From Prado023 sp963774745 (GTDB lineage Bacteria; Actinomycetota; Actinomycetes; S36-B12; CAIYMF01), in the NCBI GenBank assembly GCA_963774745.1, contig CAVZGE010000011.1, forward strand, positions 1 through 64,000: 64,000 bases of DNA, in the 5' to 3' direction. Positions within the stretch are counted from its first letter, which is position 1. Each line of letters opens with the position of its first letter. Under the pieces are notes generated by a model, which was not told the DNA's origin, searched no databases, and was given only the letters and a program-made list of their open reading frames with translations. Position numbers and translations under genes: made by a program. This document shows, in pieces, positions 1 to 7,805 of this stretch.

Positions 1-64
1 CCGGATTGTCCACTATGTGAGACGCTGCTTCCGGCTCTTGGATGGGCTGACCCATTGCCTTGAG

Positions 65-85
65 CAACCCCCTGCGAGAGGGTTG
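65..85 (+). promoter_or_regulatory. Small hairpin covering the ribosome-binding site of the first gene
   Basis: A six-base inverted repeat (CAACCC at 65-70 and GGGTTG at 80-85) surrounds the loop. Its right arm overlaps the GAGAGGG Shine-Dalgarno-like stretch at 76-82, which sits eight bases before the ATG at 91. The stem could partly hide the ribosome-binding site. It is short, so a regulatory role is only a possibility. Confidence 0.3.
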
Positions 86-90
86 AGCAC

Positions 91-1995
91 ATGCGCGCCG
101 GAGTCGTGCGGATCGTGGCCATCTACGCCGCCTTCTCCGCACTGTGGATCCTCCTCTCCGACCGCGCCGTCGGCGCCCTCGTCGACGATGCGGATCGCAT
201 CACTGCAGTCAGCGTGTGGAAGGGCTGGTTCTTCGTCGCGGTGACCTCGGGACTGCTGTACCTGCTCGTGCGCCAACTGGTGGGCCAGCAGGCGCGGACC
301 CTGGCCCAGCTGCGCGAGAGCGAGGCGCAGTACCGGACGCTCACCGAGCAGGTTCCCGCGATCATCTACCGGTCGCGGGCTGACGCGGGCGGCACCACCC
401 TCTACATCAGCCCGCAGGTGCGCGCCCTCGGCTACACCCCCGAGGAATGGTTGGCCGACCCGCGGGCATGGCGCGACCACGTCCACCACGAGGATCTCGA
501 CCGTGTGCTCGGCGAGATTGCCCGCACCTGCCGCACTGGCGACGACCTGATGACCGAGTACCGGATCGCGACCCGCACCGGACACTGGCTCAGCATGCGC
601 GACGAAGCCCGGCTGATCCAGCCCGATGACGGCACCGAGGCCTACCTGCAGGGCCTCATGCTCGACGTGACCGACCATCGCCAGGCACAGGACGACCTGC
701 ACCACCTCGCCTCCCATGACCCACTGACCGGCCTGCCCAACCGCGCCCTGCTGACCGATCGCCTGCATCAGATGCTCCTGCTCAACCAGCGGGAGGGGCT
801 GTTCGGCTCCCTCGTCGTGCTCGACGTGGATCGCCTCCACCTGATCAACGAGGCCCGCGGGCACGTCGTCGGTGATGCCCTGCTGCAGGAGGTCGCCCGG
901 CGCCTGGTCGACGCACTGGGTCCCGACGACACGGTGGCCCGCCTCGAGGGTGACGAGTTCGCCCTCCTCCTGAACACCCTCGACCCGGGCCCCGATGCCG
1001 CCAGCCGGCATGCCCTCCGCGTGGCGCACGAGGTCCACCGCGCCCTGCGGGCACCCTTCCAGAGTGGGTCGGACAGGATGACCATCACCGCGAGCCTCGG
1101 GGTCTGCCTGGTCGGCGAGTCCCACCTCGACGTCGCCGACGACGTCCTGCGGCGGGCGGACACGGCGATGGATCGGGCCAAGCAGGCCGGGGGGAGCCGG
1201 ACCGCCTTCTTCGCCGAGGCGATGGGCGAGACCACCCAGCACCGCTTCGAGGTCGACGCATCCCTGCGCCGAGGCATCGCACAGGGCGAGCTGAGGGTGC
1301 ACCTGCAGTCCCAGGTCGATGCCGCGGCGAACGTGGTCGGTGCGGAGGCACTCGTGCGGTGGGAGCATCCCGACCGGGGACTGGTCCTGCCCGGCACGTT
1401 CATCCCGTTCGCCGAGGAGTCCGATCTCATCATCGACATCGACACCTGGGTGCTGCGTCAGGTGTGCTCCCTGCTGGCCCGGCCCGAGCTCGTCGGCCGG
1501 CCCCTGCGGATCTCGGCCAACGTCAGCCCACGGACCTTCCGACAGCCCACCTTCGCCTCCACCGTTCGCGCCATCCTGGCCGAGACCGGCGCTGACCCCG
1601 CCCGGGTCACCCTGGAGGTCACCGAGGGCCTGATGATCGGGAACCTGACCGAGGTGGTCGCGTCGATGACTGAGCTGGCGGACCTGGGCATCCACATCTC
1701 GGTCGACGACTTCGGCACCCACTACTCATCCCTGGCCTACCTCAGGCGCCTGCCGATCCACGAGCTCAAGATCGACCGGGCCTTCGTCCAGGGCGCCCCG
1801 ACCGACCCGGACGATGCCGTGATCGTCGAGGTCATGCTCCGAGTGGTCGAGCACATGCACCTGCGGGTGGTGGCCGAGGGTGTCGAGACCCCCGAGCAGG
1901 CCGACTTCCTCAACGCACGTGCGACTGTGCTGCATCAGGGCTACCTGTTCGGCCGACCCGAGCCGGTCGAGACCTGGCTCGGCCGGTTGCCCTGA
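91..1995 (+). CDS. Membrane-anchored PAS-GGDEF-EAL cyclic-di-GMP signalling protein
   Basis: A 634-residue protein that probably makes or degrades cyclic-di-GMP at the membrane. Two hydrophobic helices (about residues 5-30 and 47-70) flank a short external loop, followed by a PAS domain (about 85-205), a GGDEF domain (about 215-375) and an EAL domain (about 390-625). The diguanylate cyclase signature reads RLEGDEF, so the first Gly of GGDEF is Glu. The EAL domain keeps what phosphodiesterases need: EALVRW, NVSPRTF, EVTEG, VDDFGTHYSSL, KIDR, AEGVET and HQGY. Known family behaviour makes net phosphodiesterase activity the safer guess; the cyclase may be weak or regulatory. The ATG at 91 follows GAGAGGG at good spacing. 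It stands alone, converging on ilvD 12 bases away. Confidence 0.93.
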   Translation: MRAGVVRIVAIYAAFSALWILLSDRAVGALVDDADRITAVSVWKGWFFVAVTSGLLYLLVRQLVGQQARTLAQLRESEAQYRTLTEQVPAIIYRSRADAGGTTLYISPQVRALGYTPEEWLADPRAWRDHVHHEDLDRVLGEIARTCRTGDDLMTEYRIATRTGHWLSMRDEARLIQPDDGTEAYLQGLMLDVTDHRQAQDDLHHLASHDPLTGLPNRALLTDRLHQMLLLNQREGLFGSLVVLDVDRLHLINEARGHVVGDALLQEVARRLVDALGPDDTVARLEGDEFALLLNTLDPGPDAASRHALRVAHEVHRALRAPFQSGSDRMTITASLGVCLVGESHLDVADDVLRRADTAMDRAKQAGGSRTAFFAEAMGETTQHRFEVDASLRRGIAQGELRVHLQSQVDAAANVVGAEALVRWEHPDRGLVLPGTFIPFAEESDLIIDIDTWVLRQVCSLLARPELVGRPLRISANVSPRTFRQPTFASTVRAILAETGADPARVTLEVTEGLMIGNLTEVVASMTELADLGIHISVDDFGTHYSSLAYLRRLPIHELKIDRAFVQGAPTDPDDAVIVEVMLRVVEHMHLRVVAEGVETPEQADFLNARATVLHQGYLFGRPEPVETWLGRLP

Positions 1996-2007
1996 GGCTC
2001 GGCCGGC

Positions 2008-3699
2008 TCAGTCGCAGACCGCGCCCTTCGAGGCGGAGCCGACCAGCTTGGCGTACTTGGCCAGGACGCCGCGGTCGTAGCGCGGCGGGAGCGGCACCCA
2101 CGTCGCCCGGCGTGCGGCCAGATCGGCGTCGTCCACGAGCAGGTCGAGCCTGCGGTTCGGGATGTCGATGCGGACCCGGTCCCCATCGACGACCAGCGCG
2201 ATCGGACCGCCGTCGACCGCCTCGGGAGCGACATGGCCCACGCACAGGCCGGTGGTCCCCCCGGAGAAGCGACCGTCGGTGATCAGCAGGACGTCCTTGC
2301 CCAGCCCGGCACCCTTGATCGCCGCGGTGATCATCAGCATCTCGCGCATGCCCGGCCCTCCCTTGGGGCCCTCGTAGCGGATGATGACGACGTCGCCGGC
2401 CTGGATCGTGCCGTCCTCCAGGGCGTCCATCGCGGCCCGCTCGCGCTCGAACACCCGCGCCGGGCCCTCGAACACCTCAACAGGAATCCCGGCGTTCTTC
2501 ACCACCGCGCCCTCGGGGACCAGCGACCCACCGAGGATGGTGATGCCACCAGCGCCGCCCATCGGGTCGGTCATCGCGCGCAGGATGGTGCCGTCCGGGT
2601 CCGGCGGGTTCACCTCGGCCAGGTTCTCGGCGACCGTGCGGCCGGTGACGGTCAGGCAGTCGCCGTGCAGCAGGCCGGCGTCGAGCAGGGCCCGCATGAT
2701 CACCGGCACACCACCGACGCGGTCCATGTCGCTCATCACGTAGCGACCGAACGGCTTGAGGTCGCCGAGCAGCGGGACCTTCGCGCCGATCCGCTGGAAG
2801 TCCTCCATCTGCAGGTCCACGTCGGCCTCGTGGGCGATGGCCAGCAGGTGCAGGACTGCGTTGGTGGAGCCGCCGAGGGCCATGACCACGGCGATCGCGT
2901 TCTCCAGGGACTCCTTGGTGATGATGTCGCGGGTGGTGATGCCCTGGCGCAGCATCTCCACGACGGCCTCGCCGGAGCGCCGGGCGAAGCCGTCGCGGCG
3001 GCGGTCCACGGCGGGCGGGGCGGCCGAGCCCGGCAGGCTCATCCCCATCGCCTCTGCCGCCGACGCCATCGTGTTGGCGGTGTACATGCCGCCGCACGCA
3101 CCCTCGCCGGGGCAGATCGCGCGCTCGATCTCGTCGACCTCCGCGCGGGTGATCAGCCCGCGGGCGCATGCCCCGACCGCCTCGAACGCGTCGATGATCG
3201 TGACATCCCGGTCCCCCACCCGGCCCGGGAGGATCGACCCGGCGTAGACGAACACGGACGCGACATCCAGGCGCGCGGCGGCCATCAGCATCCCCGGGAG
3301 GGACTTGTCGCAGCCCGCGAAGGTGACCATGCCATCCAGGCACTCGGCCTGCATGACGGCCTCGACGGAGTCGGCGATGATCTCGCGGCTCACCAGCGAG
3401 AAGTGCATGCCCTCATGGCCCATCGAGATGCCGTCGGAGACCGAGATCGTGCCGAACTGCAACGGGTATCCGCCGCCGGCGTGGACGCCCTCCTTCGCCG
3501 AGCGGGCGAGCCGCTCGAGGGACAGGTTGCACGGGGTGATCTCGTTCCAGCTCGACGCGATGCCGATCTGGGGCTTGCCGAAGTCCTCGTCGCCCATGCC
3601 CACCGCGCGCAGCATCCCGCGGGCGGCCGCCCGCTCGAGGCCGTCGGTGACGGTGCGGCTGCGGGGCTTGATGTCCGGGGTGGCCGGGGTCGTCGTCAT
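2008..3699 (-). CDS. ilvD: Dihydroxy-acid dehydratase
   Basis: A 563-residue enzyme of valine, isoleucine and leucine synthesis. It dehydrates 2,3-dihydroxy-3-methylbutanoate (or the 3-methylpentanoate) to the 2-oxo acid, using an Fe-S cluster. Recognisable IlvD/Edd segments include GIASSWNEITPCN, TISVSDGISMGHEGM, VTFAGCDKSLPGML and GEGACGGMYTANTM, which carry the cluster cysteines, and TDGRFSGGTTG near the C-terminus. The frame is open much further upstream, but MTTTPATPDIKPRS at 3699 is the natural family start, and a TACGCT box lies seven bases before it, suggesting leaderless transcription. No other ilv genes are adjacent. Confidence 0.96.
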   Translation of the reverse strand: MTTTPATPDIKPRSRTVTDGLERAAARGMLRAVGMGDEDFGKPQIGIASSWNEITPCNLSLERLARSAKEGVHAGGGYPLQFGTISVSDGISMGHEGMHFSLVSREIIADSVEAVMQAECLDGMVTFAGCDKSLPGMLMAAARLDVASVFVYAGSILPGRVGDRDVTIIDAFEAVGACARGLITRAEVDEIERAICPGEGACGGMYTANTMASAAEAMGMSLPGSAAPPAVDRRRDGFARRSGEAVVEMLRQGITTRDIITKESLENAIAVVMALGGSTNAVLHLLAIAHEADVDLQMEDFQRIGAKVPLLGDLKPFGRYVMSDMDRVGGVPVIMRALLDAGLLHGDCLTVTGRTVAENLAEVNPPDPDGTILRAMTDPMGGAGGITILGGSLVPEGAVVKNAGIPVEVFEGPARVFERERAAMDALEDGTIQAGDVVIIRYEGPKGGPGMREMLMITAAIKGAGLGKDVLLITDGRFSGGTTGLCVGHVAPEAVDGGPIALVVDGDRVRIDIPNRRLDLLVDDADLAARRATWVPLPPRYDRGVLAKYAKLVGSASKGAVCD

Positions 3700-3706
3700 G
3701 GCGCCC

Positions 3707-3712
3707 AGCGTA
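3707..3712 (-). promoter_or_regulatory. Probable -10 box of ilvD (leaderless)
   Basis: On the minus strand TACGCT lies seven bases before the ilvD ATG and no Shine-Dalgarno sequence is seen. This spacing would start the mRNA at or next to the start codon. No clear -35 box is visible. Confidence 0.45.
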
Positions 3713-3817
3713 GTGGGCGTCCGCGCGAGCAGCAGGCGGCCGCCCGACCACTCCGGCCCCCGGTTCGGCCGACCGCTCCGGTCCCCCGATCGGCCCCCGC
3801 CATCCGCGCACCTCAGG

Positions 3818-3872
3818 CTCGATCGGTCCACTATCGCGCGGCCCACCTCGATCGGTCCACTATCGCGCGGCC
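3818..3872. repeat. Two identical 26-bp direct repeats upstream of ilvD
   Basis: A 26-base sequence beginning CTCGATCGGTCC and ending CGCGCGGCC occurs at 3818-3843 and again, identically, at 3847-3872, separated by three bases (period 29). It lies about 120 bases before the ilvD start. It may be a double protein-binding site; the sequence does not show which protein. Confidence 0.7.
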
Positions 3873-3881
3873 TGATGCCGG

Positions 3882-3927
3882 GTTCGTCCGTCATAGCGAC
3901 CGCGATCCGTCGCTGTGACGGACGAAC
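3882..3927. terminator. Long near-perfect hairpin between the dehydrogenase gene and ilvD
   Basis: The arms 3882-3900 (GTTCGTCCGTCATAGCGAC) and 3909-3927 (GTCGCTGTGACGGACGAAC) are complementary over 19 bases with one mismatch, around an eight-base loop. It lies 60 bases past the stop of the D-2-hydroxyacid dehydrogenase gene and 180 bases before ilvD, both on the minus strand. It could be a factor-independent terminator without a U tract, as is common in actinobacteria, or part of an ilvD leader. I favour terminator. Confidence 0.5.
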
Positions 3928-4003
3928 CGGACCGAGAACGAACCGGACCGAGGACGAACCGGCTCGGGGGATCAACCGGCCCGGGGATCAACCGGCTCGG
4001 GGG
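3922..4003. repeat. Five imperfect 16-17 bp tandem repeats running into a gene end
   Basis: Units of the form ACGAACCGGACCGAGA or ATCAACCGGCTCGGGGG follow one another at about 3922-3937, 3938-3953, 3954-3970, 3971-3986 and 3987-4003. The array covers the right arm of the hairpin and extends across the stop codon of the D-2-hydroxyacid dehydrogenase: the TCA inside a repeat unit at 3988 is its TGA. Repeat expansion may therefore have shaped this gene end. Confidence 0.65.
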
Positions 4004-4905
4004 ATCACGTTGGCCGGCGGGTGCCCGGTTGCCCGTCGCCGGAGCTGGTCGGCCACCAACCGACGCGCCCGGGGCAGGAAGGCCGAGGTGTTGCCGCCCA
4101 CGTGCGGGCTGATCAGGACACCCGGCGTCCGCCAGAGCGGGTGCTCGGGTGGCAGCGGCTCGGGGTCGGTGACGTCCAGGGCGGCGCGCAGCCGGCCGGC
4201 GGCGCACTCGGCCAGCAGCGCATCGGTGTCCACGACCGGTCCTCGCGAGACGTTGACGAGCAGGGCACCGTCGGGCATCCGCGCCAGGAACGCCGCGTCG
4301 ACCATGCCCTGGGTGCCCGCGGTCAGCGGCACGATCAGCATCACGACGTCGGCGGCCGGCAGCAGGTCGGGCAGGTCCTCGATCGAACGCACGTCGATCC
4401 CGTCGACGCTGCGGGCGGTCCGGGCCACCGCGCCCACCTCGCACTCGAAGCCGTCCAGGCGACGGGCGATCGCGCGGCCGATCGACCCGAACCCGACGAT
4501 CAGGACGCGCTTGTCGGCCAGGGCCTCGTGCCGCTCGTAGAGCCAGCGGCCGTCGGGCATGGCCCGGACGAAGTCGTCCAGGTGGCGCAGGCTGGCGATC
4601 GTCAGCCCGACGGCGAGCTCAGCGGTGGAGGCGTCGTGCACGCCGGCGGCGTTGCACAGGGTGACGCCATCGGGAAGGGCTGCCAGCACGTTGTCGACAC
4701 CGGCCGTCAGGGTCTGCACCATCGTGAGGTTCGGCATGCGGGCCATGATCGACAGGTCGTCCGCGGTGGCGGTGTACGGCGGCACGAAGACCTCGACGTC
4801 GGGCAGGCAGTGGGGGTCCGGATCGCCGGTGTCCCACGCGACGGCACCGAGCGCGAGATCCTCCGGCAGACCCTCGAGGATGTAGCCGGGGAGCAGCGTC
4901 GTCAT
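3988..4905 (-). CDS. D-isomer-specific 2-hydroxyacid dehydrogenase
   Basis: A 305-residue NAD(P)-dependent dehydrogenase of 2-hydroxy acids; the substrate cannot be read from sequence. The Rossmann glycine motif is VLIVGFGSIGRAIARRL. The catalytic Arg is in NVSRGPVVDTDAL, the Glu in DVTDPEPLPPEHPLW and the His in ISPHVGG, so the active site looks complete. The ATG at 4905 overlaps the stop of the preceding S51-like gene by four bases (ATGA), so it is the last gene of a coupled four-gene operon. The stop codon falls inside a tandem repeat, so the last residues may be recent. Confidence 0.9.
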   Translation of the reverse strand: MTTLLPGYILEGLPEDLALGAVAWDTGDPDPHCLPDVEVFVPPYTATADDLSIMARMPNLTMVQTLTAGVDNVLAALPDGVTLCNAAGVHDASTAELAVGLTIASLRHLDDFVRAMPDGRWLYERHEALADKRVLIVGFGSIGRAIARRLDGFECEVGAVARTARSVDGIDVRSIEDLPDLLPAADVVMLIVPLTAGTQGMVDAAFLARMPDGALLVNVSRGPVVDTDALLAECAAGRLRAALDVTDPEPLPPEHPLWRTPGVLISPHVGGNTSAFLPRARRLVADQLRRRATGHPPANVIPRAG

Positions 4906-5645
4906 GCGTGCGGCGCCCCGCCCGGGTGGCCCCCCGGCGTCACCACCGTCGACCCCGCGGGGTGCTCCACCCGTGAGCCGTGGCCCAACGTCCACACGGA
5001 CTGCCGGCCCATGACCGTCCACTCGACAGGCCCGCCGACCAGGGCCGTGTCCTCGTCGATGCCCAGGACGGTGATCCCGTCCGGGGCGTGCAGCAGGACC
5101 CGGGTCAGCAGGTCCGGGGCCCAGCCGAGCATCTTGTCGAAGTGCGGGATGACCCGCAGGTGCGGCAGCAGGCCGAGACCCTGCTCGGCCGGGCGGTGCC
5201 GGGCCCGGACGTGCGGGACCCACCCGGTCATGGCCATCGCCCCCGCGCTGCACCCCGCCAGCGCCGCACCCCCCCGCCACGCGGCCAGCACCTCGGACCA
5301 CAGCGCGGAGTCGCGCAGGGCACCGGCCAGGTGTGCCGGGTTCCCCCCGGACATGTAGACCAGACCCGCTCCGCGCACCTGCTCGGCGATCGCGGGGTCG
5401 TCGGCCTCGGCGCGGTCGTGCACGAGCAGCGGGACGGCCTCCACCCCGAGCCGCTCGGCCTGCTCGGCACCCAGGCGGGTCCACCTGGCCAGGACGTCCG
5501 GGCCCTCGGGGGCCGCCGCGGTGGGGATCTGGACGTACTTCGGCGGACGGCCCTCGATCAGGTGCCGCTCGATCTCGAGCATGACCGGCAGGTACTCCCC
5601 CGAACCCACCAGGGCGATCGGTCCAGGTGTCAGATCCACTGCCAT
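4902..5645 (-). CDS. Type 1 glutamine amidotransferase-like / peptidase S51-family protein (second of the operon)
   Basis: A 247-residue cytoplasmic protein of the cyanophycinase/peptidase E (S51) superfamily. The nucleophile elbow GCSAGAMAM with its Ser is intact, preceded by YMSGGNPAHLAGAL. It is followed by IPHFDKM and LGIDEDTALVG, which match the His/Asp-bearing region of the family. The substrate is unknown; relatives cleave aspartyl or beta-aspartyl peptides. The ATG at 5645 lies 16 bases inside the end of the CysS-C-like gene, and the stop overlaps the dehydrogenase start, so expression should be coupled. It is clearly different from the other S51-like gene of this operon, so it is not a recent duplicate. 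Confidence 0.85.
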   Translation of the reverse strand: MAVDLTPGPIALVGSGEYLPVMLEIERHLIEGRPPKYVQIPTAAAPEGPDVLARWTRLGAEQAERLGVEAVPLLVHDRAEADDPAIAEQVRGAGLVYMSGGNPAHLAGALRDSALWSEVLAAWRGGAALAGCSAGAMAMTGWVPHVRARHRPAEQGLGLLPHLRVIPHFDKMLGWAPDLLTRVLLHAPDGITVLGIDEDTALVGGPVEWTVMGRQSVWTLGHGSRVEHPAGSTVVTPGGHPGGAPHA

Positions 5646-5956
5646 GTCGACCCCTCGCGGCTGTCTCGGACCTCGACCCCCACCCCGGCCAGGACGTCAC
5701 GCAGGCGGTCGCTGGCCGCCCAGTCGCCCGCCGCGCGGCTGTTCGCGCGCAGGTCGACCAGCGCCTGGACGGCCCTGCCCGCGAGCTCCCGATCGTGGGT
5801 GGCCGACGCGGCCTCCGCCTGCTGGACGAGTGCGACCACTGCCGCGCGTCCGGCGCTCGCCGAGTCCGGAAGGGCCGCGAGGACCGTGCGCGCGAGGTCC
5901 GCGGCGTCCGGGTCGCCGTCAGGTTCAGCGACCGGGTCGCTCCCGGCGTCCGTCAC
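5630..5956 (-). CDS. Small protein with a cysteinyl-tRNA synthetase C-terminal-like domain
   Basis: A 108-residue protein, if it starts at the GTG at 5956, which overlaps the previous stop as GTGA. The N-terminal third is acidic linker. The rest contains ALVDLRANSRAAGDW and ASDRLRDVLAGVGVEV followed by a Trp-rich end, which resembles the C-terminal helical domain of CysS (LR-R-ARxxxDxxxADxIRDxL). An alternative is that it is the C-terminal domain of the upstream S51-like protein: a one-base slip at the GGGG near 5990 would fuse them in frame. The clean GTGA overlap makes separate translation equally plausible. Function unknown; a nucleotide or tRNA-related role is inference only. Confidence 0.65.
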   Translation of the reverse strand: MTDAGSDPVAEPDGDPDAADLARTVLAALPDSASAGRAAVVALVQQAEAASATHDRELAGRAVQALVDLRANSRAAGDWAASDRLRDVLAGVGVEVRDSREGSTWQWI

Positions 5957-6861
5957 CGGGTCCGCCGCCGGTGGCTCGGGCGCGTCCCCATCCCCATCGC
6001 GACCGCCTCCCCCACCGGGACCGCTCCGGATGCCGCGAACCTCCGGGCCACGGCCGCGCCGGCTCCCAGTGCTGCGATCCGGTCCTCGAGCTCGGCGATC
6101 GTCAGCCGCGAGCCGTTGGGCACCACGTCCTCCACCCCGGCCACCCGGAGCGTCACCGCGCTGCGCCCGGCCACCCAGGCCGTCCCCGCATCCAGGTCCA
6201 GGACGAGCGCTGTGTGCTCGTCGACGCCGAGGATGAACCCGTCGCCGAGGTCGGCCTCGATCTGGGCCAGGCGCCGGCCGCCCACATAGCAGAAGCGGGT
6301 GTCGTGCGTGCCGCCCTCGCGGTTGTCGTAGTGCGGGATGACCGCGCAGCGCCATCCCAGGATCCTGCTCATCAGCCCGATCCCCGGCTCCCAGCGGGGA
6401 TCCTCGCCGACCTTGTAGATCTCGTACACCGGCAGCGCCCAGTCGCCCAGGGTGACCACGGCTGCGGAGGCGAAGACGAGGGCACCGGACCGGCCGGGCG
6501 CCACGACGCCGGCAAGCGCCTCGGGAACGGCCGTTCCCTGCCAGGCGCGCAAGGCGTAGCTCGGCGAGCCCGGGCCGGCGAAGACCCAGTCCGCGGCCCG
6601 GATGTCGGCCAGTGCGCGCTCGACGGTCAGGACATCGGCCGAGGCCGGCAGGGTGATCGCAGCCAGGGGATGCCCCAGCGACTCCGTGAAGTACTGGTTG
6701 ATCTTCTCGACGAGCTCGCCGGCGTTCTCCTGGAAGGCGAACGGGCTGTCCATCAGCCGGGCGTCGGTCGGTTCCGGGAGGCCCGAGAACACCTCCCGGT
6801 GGGCACCGAGCATCCCGGTGGTCGTCTCTCCCGAGCCCATGATCACCAGTCGTCGCGGCAC
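5953..6861 (-). CDS. Type 1 glutamine amidotransferase-like / S51-family protein (first of the operon)
   Basis: A 302-residue protein opening with MPRRLVIMGSGETTTGML. Family marks are FAGPGSPSYALRAW, the elbow region ALVFASAAVVTLG with Ser in the usual nucleophile place but not the GxSAG form of classic peptidases, PVYEIYKVGEDP, VIPHYDNREGGTHDTRF and LGVDEHTALVLDL. The altered elbow means peptidase activity should not be assumed. The GTG at 6861 has TAGGCT six bases before it, so the mRNA is probably leaderless and the operon promoter lies here. The last residues (after about 290) are basic and differ from the continuing coding sequence in the next frame; see the small gene that follows. Confidence 0.85.
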   Translation of the reverse strand: MPRRLVIMGSGETTTGMLGAHREVFSGLPEPTDARLMDSPFAFQENAGELVEKINQYFTESLGHPLAAITLPASADVLTVERALADIRAADWVFAGPGSPSYALRAWQGTAVPEALAGVVAPGRSGALVFASAAVVTLGDWALPVYEIYKVGEDPRWEPGIGLMSRILGWRCAVIPHYDNREGGTHDTRFCYVGGRRLAQIEADLGDGFILGVDEHTALVLDLDAGTAWVAGRSAVTLRVAGVEDVVPNGSRLTIAELEDRIAALGAGAAVARRFAASGAVPVGEAVAMGMGTRPSHRRRTR

Positions 6862-6867
6862 CTCGGA

Positions 6868-6873
6868 AGCCTA
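6868..6873 (-). promoter_or_regulatory. Probable -10 box of the S51/CysS-C/dehydrogenase operon
   Basis: TAGGCT on the minus strand, six bases before the GTG at 6861, with no Shine-Dalgarno sequence between. This fits a leaderless actinobacterial promoter driving the four overlapping genes 6861 to 3988. Confidence 0.5.
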
Positions 6874-6908
6874 GCCCGAGGGGCCCCCACCCGCCTGCGC
6901 GCTGCGCG

Positions 6909-7793
6909 TCACCAGGCCTGCGAGCCGCTGTCCAGCGTCTGCCCGTCGATGGTCACGAACGCCCAGCTGAAGGAGCTCCCGGCGAGCCGGAGGTCGAGCA
7001 CCCCGTAGTCCTCGTTGTCGAAGAACTCGCTCCAGGTGCGACCGTCGTGGGTCGTGGCCGTGCGCTGCTCGGCTCCACCCGTGCCCACGACGAACGCCGT
7101 CAGCGCAGTCGCGCGCCGCGCCACGGGGATGCTCATCCGCTCGTAGTCGTGGTCATGACCCCAGATGAGCAGCTTGACGTCCCGGTCACGGCGGACGACG
7201 TCGTAGAGGGCTGCCGTGTCCGCCTGGTCGGAGTGCTCCCCGCGGGAGTAACGCGGGCGGTGCCACATGACCAGGGTCGGCTGCCCGTCGTGCTTCTTCA
7301 ACGTCGACGTGAGCCACGTTCGCTGCTTGGCGCTCGAGGCCTTCTCCGAGTCGAGGCCGATCACCCGCCAGGAGCCGACCCTCCTGGACCAGTACAGGCC
7401 CCCGGACTCGTTGAAGAACGCCCGGTACCCCGCTGCGCGTGCCGTGCGGTACTCGTGGTTCCCCGGGACCGGGAGCCACAGGGGTCGGAACCGGCCCCAG
7501 TCCGGCGCGAAGCCCTCGGTGAACTCCGCTGTCGATCCACTCGAGTAGGCGATGTCCCCGGCGAGCAGGACCCGCTCGGGTCGCAGGGTGCCGACCAGCT
7601 CGGCGGTCCGGTCGTAGGGGCCACCCGCATAGGCGATGTCGCCGACCGCCACCACACGGACCCCCGGGCCCTGGGCACCGACGACGTCGGACGGCACCGC
7701 GTCCGTCGCGGTCGCCACGCCACCGATCGAGCCGACTGCCAGGCCAAACCCGGTGAGGGCCAGCGCGATCGACACCACCGAGTACCTGCGCAC
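6909..7793 (-). CDS. Secreted calcineurin-type metallophosphoesterase
   Basis: A 294-residue phosphoesterase related to purple acid phosphatase. An N-terminal signal peptide (RRYSVVSIALALTGFGLAVG) precedes the catalytic domain. Metal-binding motifs in order are VGDIAYAG, LAGDIAYSSG, PGNHEYR, MWHRPRYS and WGHDHDYER, so the two-metal centre is complete; phosphate ester hydrolysis outside the cell is expected, with phosphate scavenging a possible role. The start is a GTG at 7793 with TACCCT six bases upstream. It is divergent from bioY. Confidence 0.9.
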   Translation of the reverse strand: MRRYSVVSIALALTGFGLAVGSIGGVATATDAVPSDVVGAQGPGVRVVAVGDIAYAGGPYDRTAELVGTLRPERVLLAGDIAYSSGSTAEFTEGFAPDWGRFRPLWLPVPGNHEYRTARAAGYRAFFNESGGLYWSRRVGSWRVIGLDSEKASSAKQRTWLTSTLKKHDGQPTLVMWHRPRYSRGEHSDQADTAALYDVVRRDRDVKLLIWGHDHDYERMSIPVARRATALTAFVVGTGGAEQRTATTHDGRTWSEFFDNEDYGVLDLRLAGSSFSWAFVTIDGQTLDSGSQAW

Positions 7794-7799
7794 AGGGCA

Positions 7800-7805
7800 A
7801 GGGTA
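7800..7805 (-). promoter_or_regulatory. Probable -10 box of the metallophosphoesterase gene
   Basis: TACCCT on the minus strand lies six bases before the GTG start at 7793, again without a ribosome-binding site, suggesting a leaderless transcript. Confidence 0.45.

Noticed and set aside
13..1722. 569-codon minus-strand open frame opposite the GGDEF-EAL gene
   Set aside because: Shadow of a strongly biased coding sequence; no start signal and no family features.
2233..3918. Long plus-strand open frame opposite ilvD (561 codons)
   Set aside because: Low-complexity His/Gly/Arg-rich translation without family features, lying wholly antisense to ilvD; typical of very GC-rich DNA.
3700..3987. Leader peptide or T-box/attenuator for ilvD
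   Set aside because: I looked for an Ile/Val/Leu-rich short ORF on the minus strand and a T-box-like sequence and found neither; the hairpin and repeats are reported as such.
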